Assembly (NCBI GenBank): GCA_028285385.1
Contig: JANQPR010000105.1
Coordinates: 1 to 52,710 of the forward strand
Length of the DNA stretch: 52,710 nt
Source: Phycisphaera sp.
GTDB lineage: Bacteria > Planctomycetota > Phycisphaerae > Phycisphaerales > Phycisphaeraceae
Reading direction: 5' to 3'
The translations under genes and the position numbers were made by a program. This document shows, in pieces, positions 7,803 to 16,453 of the stretch (its first letter is position 1; the number at the start of each line of letters is the position of its first letter). The notes below the pieces were generated by a model. It worked only from the letters and a program-made list of their open reading frames with translations. It was not told the DNA's origin and ran no database searches.

Positions 7803-9697
7803 TCTCCGGCGCCAGCCAACCCCAACATCCGCTCCCGCAGCTCCGCTGTGACGGACACCGGGTCCGCCTTGCGGTCGACCGTCATCGGCACGCCGAACGT
7901 CACCCGGCAACGCGTCGGCTTGAACACGTGGACCCACATCTTCTTCGACCGCGGCGTGCCCTCGATCCAGCACGGCACGATCACCGCGCCGCTCAAACGG
8001 GCGCACACCGCGGCGCCGGGCTCGAACGGCTTGAGCACGCGGTCGTCGTACTGAAGGTGCCCCTCGGGGAAGATGCCGACGATTTCCCCCTTCTTGAGCT
8101 CGCGTACGATCTCGCGGACCTGTGCGGCGCCGGGCTCGGCGCGGTCGTTGCCCAACTCGTGCTCCAGGCAGATCGGCTGGATCGCGTTCCACAGCGGGTT
8201 GAACATCGGGAACCGGTAACTCGTGAGCATCAGCCAGCGGATCATGCGCGGGCATGCCGCCTGCAGCAGGAACGGGTCGAGCGCCGTGGTGTGGTTGCTC
8301 GCAAGGATCACCGGACCGTCGCCGGGGATGTGATGCCGGCCGCGCCACTCGAGCCGGTGCCAGACCAAGCAGAACCACCGCTCGATATGCCGGAGAACGT
8401 TCGCGGGAACGTTCGGCATCGGGCCGCGGCGCAGGTACCACAGAAACTGCACCGTGCCGAGGACGACCAGCAACGAGCCGAGGACGTAAAGCGTCGGAAA
8501 GATGATCTGGTCCGCGTCCCATCCCAGGCGGGGCGACTGCCAGATCGCGAGCTGCGTCAGCACCAACACGAGGTTGTTCACGATGGAGTCGACGCCCATG
8601 ACCCGGCCGCGGATGTAGTTCGGCGTGATCGACTGGATCAGCGTCACGGTCATGATGATCGCGATGTTGCCCGCGAACCCGATGAAGAACGCGGCGGCCA
8701 TCGTCACCCAGTAGAACGAGCTCGTGATCGTCAGCAGCACGGCGAACCCGGCACAGACCAGCGAGAACATCATCGGCATCGGCGCGTGCCGCCGCGTGCC
8801 CAGCGCCGCGGCGAACCCCGCGCCGGCGAGCATCCCCGCGCCCAGGATCGCGCCCATCCAGACGAAGTGAGTCTGCAGCGCCTTGTCCGTGAGGTTGAAG
8901 TTGAGCTTGCCCACGGCGAGCACCGCCGCGTACACGATCATCGCCGAGCCCCACACCAGCGTGTGCAGCGCGATCAGGATCAGCACCTTGCGGTGGTGCA
9001 GGACGTAGACGAAGCCCTGCTTGAAGGTGCGTTTCTTGCGGGGCTCGTCGTCGATGGGGCGCGGGTCGTGGTGGACCTTGAGGAAGGCGAAGAACGTGCC
9101 GGACACCGCGAAGAGCACCACGGCGAACAGCAGCCCGTCGCGTACGGTGCCGGCCTCGTTGGGATCGATGATGAAGTCGCCGACAACCATGCCGATCATC
9201 GACGCGATGACGCCGATCGCGAGGATGATCGAGTTCGCCGCCTGGAGCTGCTTGGGCGGGATGATCTGCGGCACGATGGCCATGCGGTTGGGGTAGAACG
9301 TCGCCGCGAACGTGCCGACAACGAACAGCACCGCGAACACCTTCCAATGCTCGGCCGCGGGGATCGTCGGCGCTACCATCCCGGCCGGCACGAGCAACAA
9401 CGCGATCAGCAGCACGACCGCCCGGCTCTCGTCACACGCGAGCATCACCCACTTGCGCGGCAGGTGGTCGGCCAGCCAGCCCGCGACCAGCCCGAAGAGC
9501 AGATACGGCAGGAAGAACCAGAACTGCGTCGCCGCGTTCACCGCGGTGGAATCGACCTCCCTGCCCATCGCGCCCAGCAGCGCGAGAGCGGCGAGCATCA
9601 TCATGCGGTCGCCGAACCCGCTCGCGGCGGTGCTGGTCCACATCAGCGTGAAGCTGACGTTCCGCCACAGCGGGGTGCGCTCGTCGTGGTGCCACAT
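7718..9697 (-). CDS. fusion of MFS transporter and PlsC-type lysophospholipid acyltransferase
   Basis: The 659-residue protein joins an MFS permease (about residues 10-425, about 12 hydrophobic segments, LplT-like) to a 1-acyl-glycerophosphate acyltransferase domain (about 440-640). The acyltransferase has the catalytic NHTTALD motif (H469, D474) and FPEGH at 543-547 that binds the phosphate. In Gram-negative bacteria LplT flips lysophospholipids and Aas reacylates them, sometimes as a fusion. The layout here, without an AMP-ligase domain, suggests coupled lysophospholipid import and reacylation in the inner membrane using acyl-ACP or acyl-CoA made elsewhere. That role is inferred. The C-terminal 20 or so residues overlap the short repeat noted separately. 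Confidence 0.88.
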   Translation of the reverse strand: MWHHDERTPLWRNVSFTLMWTSTAASGFGDRMMMLAALALLGAMGREVDSTAVNAATQFWFFLPYLLFGLVAGWLADHLPRKWVMLACDESRAVVLLIALLLVPAGMVAPTIPAAEHWKVFAVLFVVGTFAATFYPNRMAIVPQIIPPKQLQAANSIILAIGVIASMIGMVVGDFIIDPNEAGTVRDGLLFAVVLFAVSGTFFAFLKVHHDPRPIDDEPRKKRTFKQGFVYVLHHRKVLILIALHTLVWGSAMIVYAAVLAVGKLNFNLTDKALQTHFVWMGAILGAGMLAGAGFAAALGTRRHAPMPMMFSLVCAGFAVLLTITSSFYWVTMAAAFFIGFAGNIAIIMTVTLIQSITPNYIRGRVMGVDSIVNNLVLVLTQLAIWQSPRLGWDADQIIFPTLYVLGSLLVVLGTVQFLWYLRRGPMPNVPANVLRHIERWFCLVWHRLEWRGRHHIPGDGPVILASNHTTALDPFLLQAACPRMIRWLMLTSYRFPMFNPLWNAIQPICLEHELGNDRAEPGAAQVREIVRELKKGEIVGIFPEGHLQYDDRVLKPFEPGAAVCARLSGAVIVPCWIEGTPRSKKMWVHVFKPTRCRVTFGVPMTVDRKADPVSVTAELRERMLGLAGAGDRQGAKSPRRQESDTALGIGPSQPGPES

Positions 9698-9730
9698 GCG
9701 GCGGTGAGTTTATGCGAAGCGGCTGATTTA

Positions 9731-9753
9731 GCCGCGTTGCGGCGCAACGCGGC
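9731..9753 (-). terminator. 10-bp hairpin after the SPFH gene
   Basis: A perfect 10-bp stem pairs GCCGCGTTGC (9731-9740) with GCAACGCGGC (9744-9753) around a 3-base loop, about 13 bases beyond the stop of the SPFH gene. The tract following on the minus strand is only weakly T-rich (TAAATCAG), so it may be a factor-dependent or weak terminator. Confidence 0.5.
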
Positions 9754-9765
9754 CAAGCCACCAAA

Positions 9766-10653
9766 CTATCGGGGGCTCTCGCCCAGGTTCATCAACGGCA
9801 GCGGCGCGGGGCTGTCGCCGTCGAGGAAGTAGACCTTGCTGGCCGGGTCCTTGCTGATCGCCTTGAGCGCCTCGAGCGACTGCAGCTGGATGTAAGCCGG
9901 GTTCTCGGCGATCGCCGCGTTGATGTGTTGGATCTCGTACGCCTGCGCGTCGGCCAGGATCTTTACCTGCTTGGCACGTTCCTCGGCAGCCTGGCGCTCG
10001 GCTTCGGCTTGGACAAACTTCTGCTGCGCCTCGATCTTGATGCGGTCCAACTCGGCCTTCTCGCGCTCGGCCTCTTGCTCCTTGACCTTCTTCTGCTCGA
10101 CCTGCCGCAGGATCACCTCCGGCAGCCGGAAGTCACGGATCAGAACCTCTTCCACCGCGATGCCCTTGGACTGCAGCGTCTCCTGCAGGCTCGCGGTCAT
10201 CATCGTCTCCAGCCGTTGGTGCGTGGTGTCGTTGAAGAAGTCCTCGGCCCGTTGGATCGTCTTGCCCGACTCACGGATCAGCGACCGCAGGTTCGGGACC
10301 AAGTGAACCTCCAACGCCTGCTCCGCGGTGCCTGTGTCGTTGCGGATCCCCGGTGCCATCCCACCGATCAACCGGTACTGCACCGAGATGTCGACCTCGG
10401 TGTTCTGCTGGTCTTGGCTGGGGACGTTCGCGGTCTCGTAGTGCGACTTCTGCTTCACGTCGTAGAGCTGCCAACTCAGCAGCGGGTTGACGACGTGGAA
10501 TCCGGGGTTGTAAGGCTCGGTTTTCACCTTGCCGAACAAGTCCGCTACGCCAACGTGACCGGCCGGGATGACCTTGACGCAGCGCGTCGCGCCAAAGATG
10601 AGAAGGCCGATCACGACGACGACCGGGATCACTTTGTTGAGGTTGGATTCCAT
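9766..10653 (-). CDS. SPFH/prohibitin domain membrane protein
   Basis: The 295-residue protein has an N-terminal transmembrane helix (VIPVVVVIGLLIFGATRC) and then a prohibitin/SPFH domain beginning at IPAGHVGVADLFGKV. After that comes a long charged helical stretch rich in Glu, Lys, Gln and Arg (about 180-245) typical of the coiled coil that drives ring assembly. Family members (prohibitin, HflC, stomatin) form large membrane-bound cages that organise lipids or restrain proteases. The start at 10653 has GGAGG six bases upstream, and an upstream codon at 10794 has none. A gene for an NfeD-like protein, the usual partner of SPFH proteins, starts divergently about 195 bp away. Confidence 0.9.
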   Translation of the reverse strand: MESNLNKVIPVVVVIGLLIFGATRCVKVIPAGHVGVADLFGKVKTEPYNPGFHVVNPLLSWQLYDVKQKSHYETANVPSQDQQNTEVDISVQYRLIGGMAPGIRNDTGTAEQALEVHLVPNLRSLIRESGKTIQRAEDFFNDTTHQRLETMMTASLQETLQSKGIAVEEVLIRDFRLPEVILRQVEQKKVKEQEAEREKAELDRIKIEAQQKFVQAEAERQAAEERAKQVKILADAQAYEIQHINAAIAENPAYIQLQSLEALKAISKDPASKVYFLDGDSPAPLPLMNLGESPR

Positions 10654-10847
10654 GGCGGCCTCCAGGTGGGTGTGAGTCGGATGGATGCGGGGTGGAGTGT
10701 AGATCGGCGGCGGCCGCGATTCAGTGCCGCGTCTGCGAATCACGGGGCGTCCAAACTCGGAGTTGACGAACCGAGAACGGCAACTCGCCGACAACCACCG
10801 AGACGAATCGACTGGATTCCCGTGGGTCGCCGTGCGATCATGCTGGC

Positions 10848-11420
10848 ATGGACGTCGTGGCTTCGTTCTTGGTACAGGCGGGTTCGGGCGCCGGGGCGTC
10901 CGGGAGCGGCGACGGTCTGCTGGTCTGGGGCGTCGTGCTGCTGGGGTTGGCGGCGGTGTTGCTGGCGGTGGAGATGATCGTGCCGTCGGGCGGGTTGATC
11001 TCGCTGGCGGCGGCGTTGAGCGCGGTGGGCGGGCTGGTGTGCCTGACGTTCGAGAACACGCAGCTGGGGCTGATCACGACGCTGGCGGTGGTGGTCGCGT
11101 CGCCGTTCATCGCGGCGTTCATGCTGAAGGTCTGGCCGAACACGCCGATCGGGCGGATGCTGATCCTCCGGAACGAGGACACGGAGCAAGGCGGCGGTCG
11201 GACGGCGAGGCCGGCACGGCACGTGGTCGACGCCGAGGCCTTGCCTGCCGTGGGCGCAACGGGCAGCGCGAAGACCGCGCTGCGTCCGGTTGGCACGTGC
11301 GTGATCAACGGTCACCGGGTCGAGTGCCTGGCCGAGGCGGGGATGATCGACGCGGGGGCGACCGTGCGGGTCGTCGACGTCGACGGCAAAGAGGTACGGG
11401 TGAGGGAGATCGCCGAATGA
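10848..11420 (+). CDS. NfeD-like membrane protein
   Basis: The 190-residue protein has an exported or unstructured N-terminal segment, hydrophobic helices at about 25-45, 48-68 and 75-93, and a C-terminal OB-fold of the NfeD type. The OB-fold is recognisable from GATGSAKTALRPVGTCVING followed by the beta-rich GATVRVVDVDGKEVRVRE. It is the short form without the ClpP-class protease domain. NfeD proteins pair with SPFH proteins, and here the SPFH gene is the divergent neighbour, which supports a shared membrane-organising role. The region after the stop carries a different short iterated repeat. Confidence 0.87.
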   Translation: MDVVASFLVQAGSGAGASGSGDGLLVWGVVLLGLAAVLLAVEMIVPSGGLISLAAALSAVGGLVCLTFENTQLGLITTLAVVVASPFIAAFMLKVWPNTPIGRMLILRNEDTEQGGGRTARPARHVVDAEALPAVGATGSAKTALRPVGTCVINGHRVECLAEAGMIDAGATVRVVDVDGKEVRVREIAE

Positions 11421-11481
11421 GGATTGCCGATTGCTGATCGACGATCAAGCAAACGCCAACCGGCGATCCTGAATCGGCGAT
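11418..11481. repeat. iterated GATTGCCG-like intergenic repeat
   Basis: The spacer between the NfeD and FliN-like genes consists of loosely periodic words of the kind GATTGCCGATTGCTGATC, with inverted versions (GGCGATCCTGAATCGGCGAT) towards its other end. Such arrays fill intergenic spaces in many environmental genomes. Nothing else is visible in this spacer. Confidence 0.55.
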
Positions 11482-11485
11482 ATGG

Positions 11486-11752
11486 TCACCCCCCCAGCGC
11501 TTTGACGCGCTCGGCGGGGTCGGCGATCTCGTTGATGCGGATGCCGAAGTTCTCGCCGACCTTGACGGCCGCGCCGGTGCCGACGGGCTTGTTGTTGACG
11601 TGGAGGTCGAGCGGGTCGTCGGCGTTCTTGGGCAGCTCGATGATCGCGCCCGGGGCCCAGTTCAGCACATCGGACAACGGCAGCTGACGCCGTCCAATCT
11701 GAACGATCACGGGCACGTCCAGCGCGAGGATGGTCCTGAAGTCGGTCGGCAC
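11486..11752 (-). CDS. stand-alone FliN/SpoA-domain protein
   Basis: The 88-residue product is almost entirely a SpoA (FliN/YscQ C-terminal) domain. It shows LDVPVIVQIGRRQLPLSDVL, then PGAIIELPKNADDPLDLHVN and VGTGAAVKVGENFGIRI in the order seen in FliN, where this fold forms the flagellar C-ring or the cytoplasmic ring of type III secretion. FliN is usually 80-140 residues. The GTG at 11752 is the only plausible start before trpE, 56 bp upstream on the same strand, and its ribosome binding site (GGGG) is weak. No other flagellar or secretion gene lies in the window, so whether it serves a motor encoded elsewhere is open. Confidence 0.85.
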   Translation of the reverse strand: MPTDFRTILALDVPVIVQIGRRQLPLSDVLNWAPGAIIELPKNADDPLDLHVNNKPVGTGAAVKVGENFGIRINEIADPAERVKALGG

Positions 11753-11808
11753 GCTACCCCGGTATCGGTCAGGGACGCGGGACGGCTGCAAACGACCCGG
11801 AACCCGGC

Positions 11809-13383
11809 TCAGCCGCCGAACACTTGCTCCGCCACCGCGACCGCCTTGGCCAACGCCGCCGCCTTGTTCACGCACTCCTCGTGCTCGGCGTCGGGGTCGG
11901 AATCGGCCACGATGCCCGCCCCGGCCTGGATGTCGACGAGCCAAGTGGGGCCTTTTTCCGGAGTCACCCACTCCCCGGGCAGCACCACCATCGTCCGCAG
12001 CCCGATGCACACGTCCAGGTTCCCCGCCAGGTCCGCGTAGCCCACCGCCCCGCCGTACGGCCCGCGGCGCGACGGCTCCAGCTCGTCGATGATCTGCATC
12101 GCCCGCACCTTCGGCGCTCCGCTCACCGTGCCCACCGGCAGCGACACCCGCAGCGCCTCCCACGCGTCCACGCCCTCCCGCAGCCGGCCACGCACCTCGC
12201 TGCTGAGGTGCATCACGTGGCTGTACCGCTCGACGACGAACTGCTCGACGATCTCCACCGTGCCGGGCGCGGCGACCCGGCCGATGTCGTTGCGGTGCAG
12301 ATCGACCAGCATCGCGTGCTCGGCGTTGTCCTTCGGGTCGGCGCGGAGTTCCGCTTCCAACGCCGCGTCCTCTTCCGGGGTCGCGCCGCGCTTGCGCGTC
12401 CCCGCCAACGGGCGCGACGCCGCGACGCCGTCCTGCACCTTCACCAAGATCTCCGGACTCGATCCGACGAGGATCGCGCCGTCGATCTGCAGATAGAACA
12501 TGTACGGCGACGGGTTCACCACCCGCAGCGCGCGGTACACGTCGAACGGGTCGGCCTCGGTCGACACGCGGAACCGCTGCGACGGCACGATCTGGAACGC
12601 GTCCCCCGCGGCGATGTACTCCTTGCACGCCCGCACCGCGTCCTGGTAGCCACCCTCGCCCATGTTGCTCGTCGGCAGCTTCGGCGGCGCTGTCGTGACG
12701 TCCACATGCAGCTTCGGCGTGTGGATCGGCTCGTGGTCATCGTCGAGCAACCGGGCCTCGAGGGCGTCGAGTTGCTCCAGGCCATCGTCGTAGAGCTTCC
12801 GCGGGTCGTCGCCGGGCGCGACGCGCACGTGCGTCACCACCAGCACCGTCTTGCTCACGTGGTCGAACGCGACGATGTCCCGGTAAAACTGCATATGCAA
12901 GTCCGGCAACCCGCGGTCGTCGGCCGGCGGGTTCGGCAACGCCTCGCCCTCGAGGTACCGCACCGTGTCATACCCCGCGACGCCGACCCAACCGCCACAG
13001 AACTCGGGCACACCCGGCCCCGGGAGGTCGATCCATTTGCCGTCCTCCGTGAGCCGACGCATCTCACTCAATGGATCATCGCAGCGGTAACGGTCGGTGG
13101 TGCCGTCCGTGTGGTTGCGCAGCTCGACGTCGTGACTCCGGGCGATGACTTCGAGTTGCGGCCGGGTCCCGAGGTAGCTGTACCGACCGACGCGCTCGCC
13201 CCCGACCACCGACTCGAGCAGGAAGCTCGGCGACATCCGCTCGTCGCCCCGCACCAGCCGGCGGTACCCCAACACGGGCGTGAGCGCGTCGCCCAGCAAC
13301 CGCCGCACCAACGGGACACGCACCGGGCGCGGCGCGTCGGCCAAGCGTTCAAACGTCGCAAGATCGGGCAGACAGGGCGTCAC
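11809..13383 (-). CDS. trpE: anthranilate synthase component I
   Basis: The 524-residue enzyme forms anthranilate from chorismate, the first committed step of tryptophan synthesis, with ammonia normally supplied by TrpG. The chorismate-binding domain fills the C-terminal half: SRPLAGTRKRG at about 323-333, DLHRNDIGRV at 361-370, PVGTVSGAPK at 416-425 and RRGPYGGAVGY near 439-449. The N-terminal half is the TrpE regulatory/glutaminase-contact domain. The GTG at 13383 was preferred over one ten codons upstream because GAGGAAG precedes it. No trpG or other trp gene adjoins, so the pathway is dispersed. PabB is a related alternative, but the spacing of motifs and the N-terminal domain favour TrpE. 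Confidence 0.92.
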   Translation of the reverse strand: MTPCLPDLATFERLADAPRPVRVPLVRRLLGDALTPVLGYRRLVRGDERMSPSFLLESVVGGERVGRYSYLGTRPQLEVIARSHDVELRNHTDGTTDRYRCDDPLSEMRRLTEDGKWIDLPGPGVPEFCGGWVGVAGYDTVRYLEGEALPNPPADDRGLPDLHMQFYRDIVAFDHVSKTVLVVTHVRVAPGDDPRKLYDDGLEQLDALEARLLDDDHEPIHTPKLHVDVTTAPPKLPTSNMGEGGYQDAVRACKEYIAAGDAFQIVPSQRFRVSTEADPFDVYRALRVVNPSPYMFYLQIDGAILVGSSPEILVKVQDGVAASRPLAGTRKRGATPEEDAALEAELRADPKDNAEHAMLVDLHRNDIGRVAAPGTVEIVEQFVVERYSHVMHLSSEVRGRLREGVDAWEALRVSLPVGTVSGAPKVRAMQIIDELEPSRRGPYGGAVGYADLAGNLDVCIGLRTMVVLPGEWVTPEKGPTWLVDIQAGAGIVADSDPDAEHEECVNKAAALAKAVAVAEQVFGG

Positions 13384-13519
13384 GGCGGGTTCACTTCCTC
13401 GGTCTCGGGACACGCACAGGCTATCGTCCGCCAGCCCGGCCCGTTACCATCCAAAACCTCAACGCCTCGACGAACCACGACCCGCACGACCGACCACGCA
13501 CTCGGTGGGGAGCGTCCGA

Positions 13520-15046
13520 ATGAACGTCCAATCCTTCCTGGCCCACCACCAGCTCGGCGAGAACCCGTTCACCGCCGAAGAGGCCCGACTCGACCCGGTC
13601 TTCGCCAAGCTCGGCGACGCCAACCCCCAGCACCCCGACTTCGGCAAGATCCTCGGCCGGATCGACAACCCCGCCACCGCCGTCGTGTTCGGCGAGAAGG
13701 GCTCGGGCAAGACCGCCATCCGCATCGACATCGAAGAGCAGGTCGCCAAGCACAACGAGCAACACCCCGACCGCAAGGTCCTCACCGTCGCCTACGACGA
13801 CCTCAACCCCGTCCTCGACCAGCTCCAGCGTGCCAAGCGCATGGATGCGCAGCGGATGCTCGACAGCTTCCGACTCGAGGACCACCAGGACGCGATCCTC
13901 GCTCAGGCCGTGACCAAGATCATCGACGCGCTCCTGGCCGGGGAGTCCAAGCCGGGCGTGCCGATGCCCGACCGGGTCCACAAGGTCCTCAAGAAGCTGC
14001 CCAAGGAAACGCGGCGAGACCTGTCGACGCTGACGATGCTGTACGACCACCCGACCTCGGGCGACCCGGTCGAGCGGCACGCCGAGTTGCGGCGACGGAT
14101 GCGTCTGGCGTCGGGGTTGCCCGTTTCGTTCTGGCTGTGGACCGGTGTGTTGTGCGCGTTCGCGCTGGTGGTCTTTGCCGTGTGGTACTGGCTGACGCAG
14201 GACGACCCGGCGCGCTGGCTGGTGCCGGCGGTGATCCTCTCGGCCGCGGGGCTCGTAGGCGGCATCGGCCTGTGGATCGGGCAGCAGGTGTCGCTGTGGG
14301 GCCGGGCGCGCCGCATCATCAAGGAGATGCCCGCCGTCGGCCGGACCGCCGCACAGCTCAAGCCGATGATCGACAGCACGAGCGCCGCGACCCTCGCCGG
14401 CCAACCGCTGCCCGAGCCGCACACCGAGCAGGACGGGCCCCGCGACAACCGCTACCAGCTCACCCGCCGGCTCGTCGGCGTGCTCCGCGGACTGGGCTAC
14501 GCCGGCATCATGGTCCTCGTCGACCGCATGGACGAACCCACCATCGTCTCCGGCGACCCGCAGCGCATGCGCGCCATCGTCTGGCCCATGTTCGACAACA
14601 AGTTCCTCAAGCAGGACGCCGTCGGCCTGAAGCTGCTACTGCCGATCGAGCTGTCGTACCTGCTCGCCAAAGAGTCGGCGCAGTTCTTCCAGGAGGCCCG
14701 CCTCGACAAGCAGAACATGATCGAACGCCTGAACTGGTCGGGCGCGACGCTCTACGACCTGTGCACCAGCCGACTTAACATCGTCCGGCCGAGCAACGTC
14801 GGCACGATCTCGCTGACCGACTTGTTCACCGACGAGGTCGACCGCAACATGCTCATCGACGCGCTGGATCAGATGCACCAGCCGCGCGACGCGTTCAAGT
14901 TCATGTACGCGGTGATCCAGGAGCACTGCCGGCTGATGCCCGACGAGTCCGCCGAGTTCAAGATCGCCCGGCTCACGCTCGACACCGTCCGCCGCAACCA
15001 GAGCCAACGCGTGCAGGAGCTGTACCGCGGGTTGACGCCGGCGTAA
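13520..15046 (+). CDS. membrane P-loop ATPase with transmembrane pair inserted between Walker motifs (KAP-like)
   Basis: The 508-residue protein has a Walker A motif GEKGSGKT at 58-65 and a Walker B-like GIMVLVDRMDEP at about 329-340. Two strong hydrophobic helices (about 203-226 and 234-256) are inserted between them. Insertion of membrane helices inside the NTPase domain is the hallmark of KAP NTPases. The remaining sequence is helical and soluble, and the N-terminus (LGENPFTAEEARLDPVFAKL) lacks a signal. The ATG at 13520 has GGGGAG seven bases upstream. It converges with a tail-anchored coiled-coil gene. KAP proteins link membranes to ATP-driven assembly and occur in conflict-related systems, but no role can be assigned here, and the KAP label rests on architecture. 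Confidence 0.75.
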   Translation: MNVQSFLAHHQLGENPFTAEEARLDPVFAKLGDANPQHPDFGKILGRIDNPATAVVFGEKGSGKTAIRIDIEEQVAKHNEQHPDRKVLTVAYDDLNPVLDQLQRAKRMDAQRMLDSFRLEDHQDAILAQAVTKIIDALLAGESKPGVPMPDRVHKVLKKLPKETRRDLSTLTMLYDHPTSGDPVERHAELRRRMRLASGLPVSFWLWTGVLCAFALVVFAVWYWLTQDDPARWLVPAVILSAAGLVGGIGLWIGQQVSLWGRARRIIKEMPAVGRTAAQLKPMIDSTSAATLAGQPLPEPHTEQDGPRDNRYQLTRRLVGVLRGLGYAGIMVLVDRMDEPTIVSGDPQRMRAIVWPMFDNKFLKQDAVGLKLLLPIELSYLLAKESAQFFQEARLDKQNMIERLNWSGATLYDLCTSRLNIVRPSNVGTISLTDLFTDEVDRNMLIDALDQMHQPRDAFKFMYAVIQEHCRLMPDESAEFKIARLTLDTVRRNQSQRVQELYRGLTPA

Positions 15047-15102
15047 CACTCACACCGCGTCGCTTTCGTTGTGTCACGACGCAGCGAAGTGAACCGCATA
15101 AC

Positions 15103-15792
15103 TCAACCCACGCCGCCGTCGCGCAGCAGCAGCCACGCCGCGACGCACACCGCCGCCGCGGTCATCAGGGCGCTCATGAACAGCATGACCATGTTCGTCC
15201 GCTGGCCCTTGCGGTAGAGCTCGGCCATGCGCTCCTCGCTCCGGCGGGCCTGCTCCTGCGCGGCGCTCAGCGCCTCCTTCGCGGCGAGGTTGCTCGCCTC
15301 GACGCTCTCGAGCGTGCTGTTGAGCGCGAGGACGCCGGTGTTCAACTCGCGCCGCGTACCGGACTCCTCGGTGAGGTGGTCGCGGATTTCACCGAGGGTC
15401 TCGTCCTGCTTGGTGGCGGACCTGCTCAGGCCGTGGATCGCGTCGGTGAGGTGGCCGTTGGTCGTGTTCTGCGACTCGAGGTGGGCGCCGATCGCCTTGA
15501 TGAGTTGGGTCTGCGTGCGCGTCGCCTCGGGGAGCGTCCGCAGCACCTCCGGCAAACCCTCCATCATCGTCGCCATCTGGGCCTGGCGCTTCTGCGTCTC
15601 GTCGAGGTGCGACCGCAGGGCCTGCATGGTGTCGACGACCTCGCCGTAGCCCTGCTTGAGCTGCGCGATCGTGACCTCCTTGCGTTGCTCGCCGTCGACG
15701 AGCTCGTCGCGCCGCGTGACGTCGTAGCGTTGCGGGCCGTTGCCGCGCATCTTGCCCAGCAGGCTGCCCATGCGTTCTTTCAGCGTCGCCAT
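15103..15792 (-). CDS. tail-anchored coiled-coil protein
   Basis: The 229-residue protein is almost wholly alpha-helical and polar, rich in Gln, Glu, Arg, Thr and Leu (for example LRSHLDETQKRQAQM and LESQNTTNGHLTDAIHGL). It ends in one hydrophobic helix (VMLFMSALMTAAAVCVAAWL) followed by a short charged tail. It is therefore likely a cytoplasmic coiled coil anchored in the inner membrane by its C-terminus. I do not recognise the family. The start at 15792 has GGGAGAG directly upstream; an in-frame codon at 15936 lies within the terminator of the preceding gene and was rejected. It converges on the KAP-like ATPase gene. Confidence 0.78.
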   Translation of the reverse strand: MATLKERMGSLLGKMRGNGPQRYDVTRRDELVDGEQRKEVTIAQLKQGYGEVVDTMQALRSHLDETQKRQAQMATMMEGLPEVLRTLPEATRTQTQLIKAIGAHLESQNTTNGHLTDAIHGLSRSATKQDETLGEIRDHLTEESGTRRELNTGVLALNSTLESVEASNLAAKEALSAAQEQARRSEERMAELYRKGQRTNMVMLFMSALMTAAAVCVAAWLLLRDGGVG

Positions 15793-15896
15793 CGCGCTCT
15801 CCCTACCCGTGTGTCCCGGGCGTGTCGTGTCGGTCGCAGGCCGTCGGCCGTCGTCGGGGCGATTGTAACGACGCCCATAATCCACCGAACCCGCGC

Positions 15897-15933
15897 TAAA
15901 AACAACGGCCCGCCGATGCGCTCGGCGGGCCGT
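15897..15933 (-). terminator. Rho-independent terminator
   Basis: A perfect 12-bp stem (ACGGCCCGCCGA at 15905-15916 with TCGGCGGGCCGT at 15922-15933) encloses a 5-base loop. On the minus strand it is followed by TGTTTTTAG. It lies about 43 bases after the stop of the small Asp/Ala-rich lipoprotein gene and separates it from the coiled-coil gene. Confidence 0.88.
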
Positions 15934-15975
15934 CAACCATTCCGGTGTGGAGTCTTCGGTTGTCGCAAGCGGGTT

Positions 15976-16197
15976 TTAGTTGACCGCGTCCTTCACCGCG
16001 TCGGCGGCGTCGTCGGCCATGTCCTTGGCCTCGTCGGCGGCGTCTTCCGCCGCGTCGGCGGCGTCGTCGGCGACCTCTTCAGCCGCATTCGCCGCGTCAT
16101 CGATCACGTCCGAAGCGTCGTCCGCGGCCTGCTCGCACGCCACGACCGTCAGCGTAAACACGCCCATGGCCAGCATCGTCAGAAACTTGTTCAGCAT
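15976..16197 (-). CDS. small Asp/Ala-rich lipoprotein
   Basis: The 73-residue product has a lipoprotein signal (MLNKFLTMLAMGVFTLTVVAC, lipid-modified Cys at 21). The rest is a repetitive, strongly acidic helix made of Asp-Ala, Ala-Glu and Asp-Asp steps that looks like an 11-residue repeat. AAGGAAAGG sits at a normal distance before the ATG, and a strong terminator follows, so it is probably a single-gene, well-expressed unit. It resembles small abundant envelope lipoproteins (entericidin-like or LEA-like repeats) only in general character. The function is unknown. Confidence 0.78.
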   Translation of the reverse strand: MLNKFLTMLAMGVFTLTVVACEQAADDASDVIDDAANAAEEVADDAADAAEDAADEAKDMADDAADAVKDAVN

Positions 16198-16453
16198 GGT
16201 CCAACCTTTCCTTCAAAATGGAGAATCCCCGCAGCCTCGGCCCGGGGCACCCCGTGAGCCAATCTGCACAACACACCATCATACCCCGAGCTGCGCCCGA
16301 GGCGGGGAATCCCCCGCCCCGTCGGTCCCAAAACCGCGAAAACCGAGGCTGGGCGGGCCCCCGTCACCCCAACACGCCCAAGTTGGCGCGTACAACTCAC
16401 ACCGACCGGGGCGGCTCGTCCCCGCCGGGATGCCGTACCCCGTCTCGGCCGCT

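Noticed and set aside
7736-9832. 698-codon plus-strand frame antisense to the MFS-PlsC gene
   Set aside because: It has no domain, extreme His/Arg/Asp content, and is fully antisense to a gene with clear motifs.
11753-12628. Long N-terminal extension of the FliN-like frame
   Set aside because: It runs through the trpE coding region in another frame and is Arg/Gly-rich; the SpoA domain is complete from the GTG at 11752.
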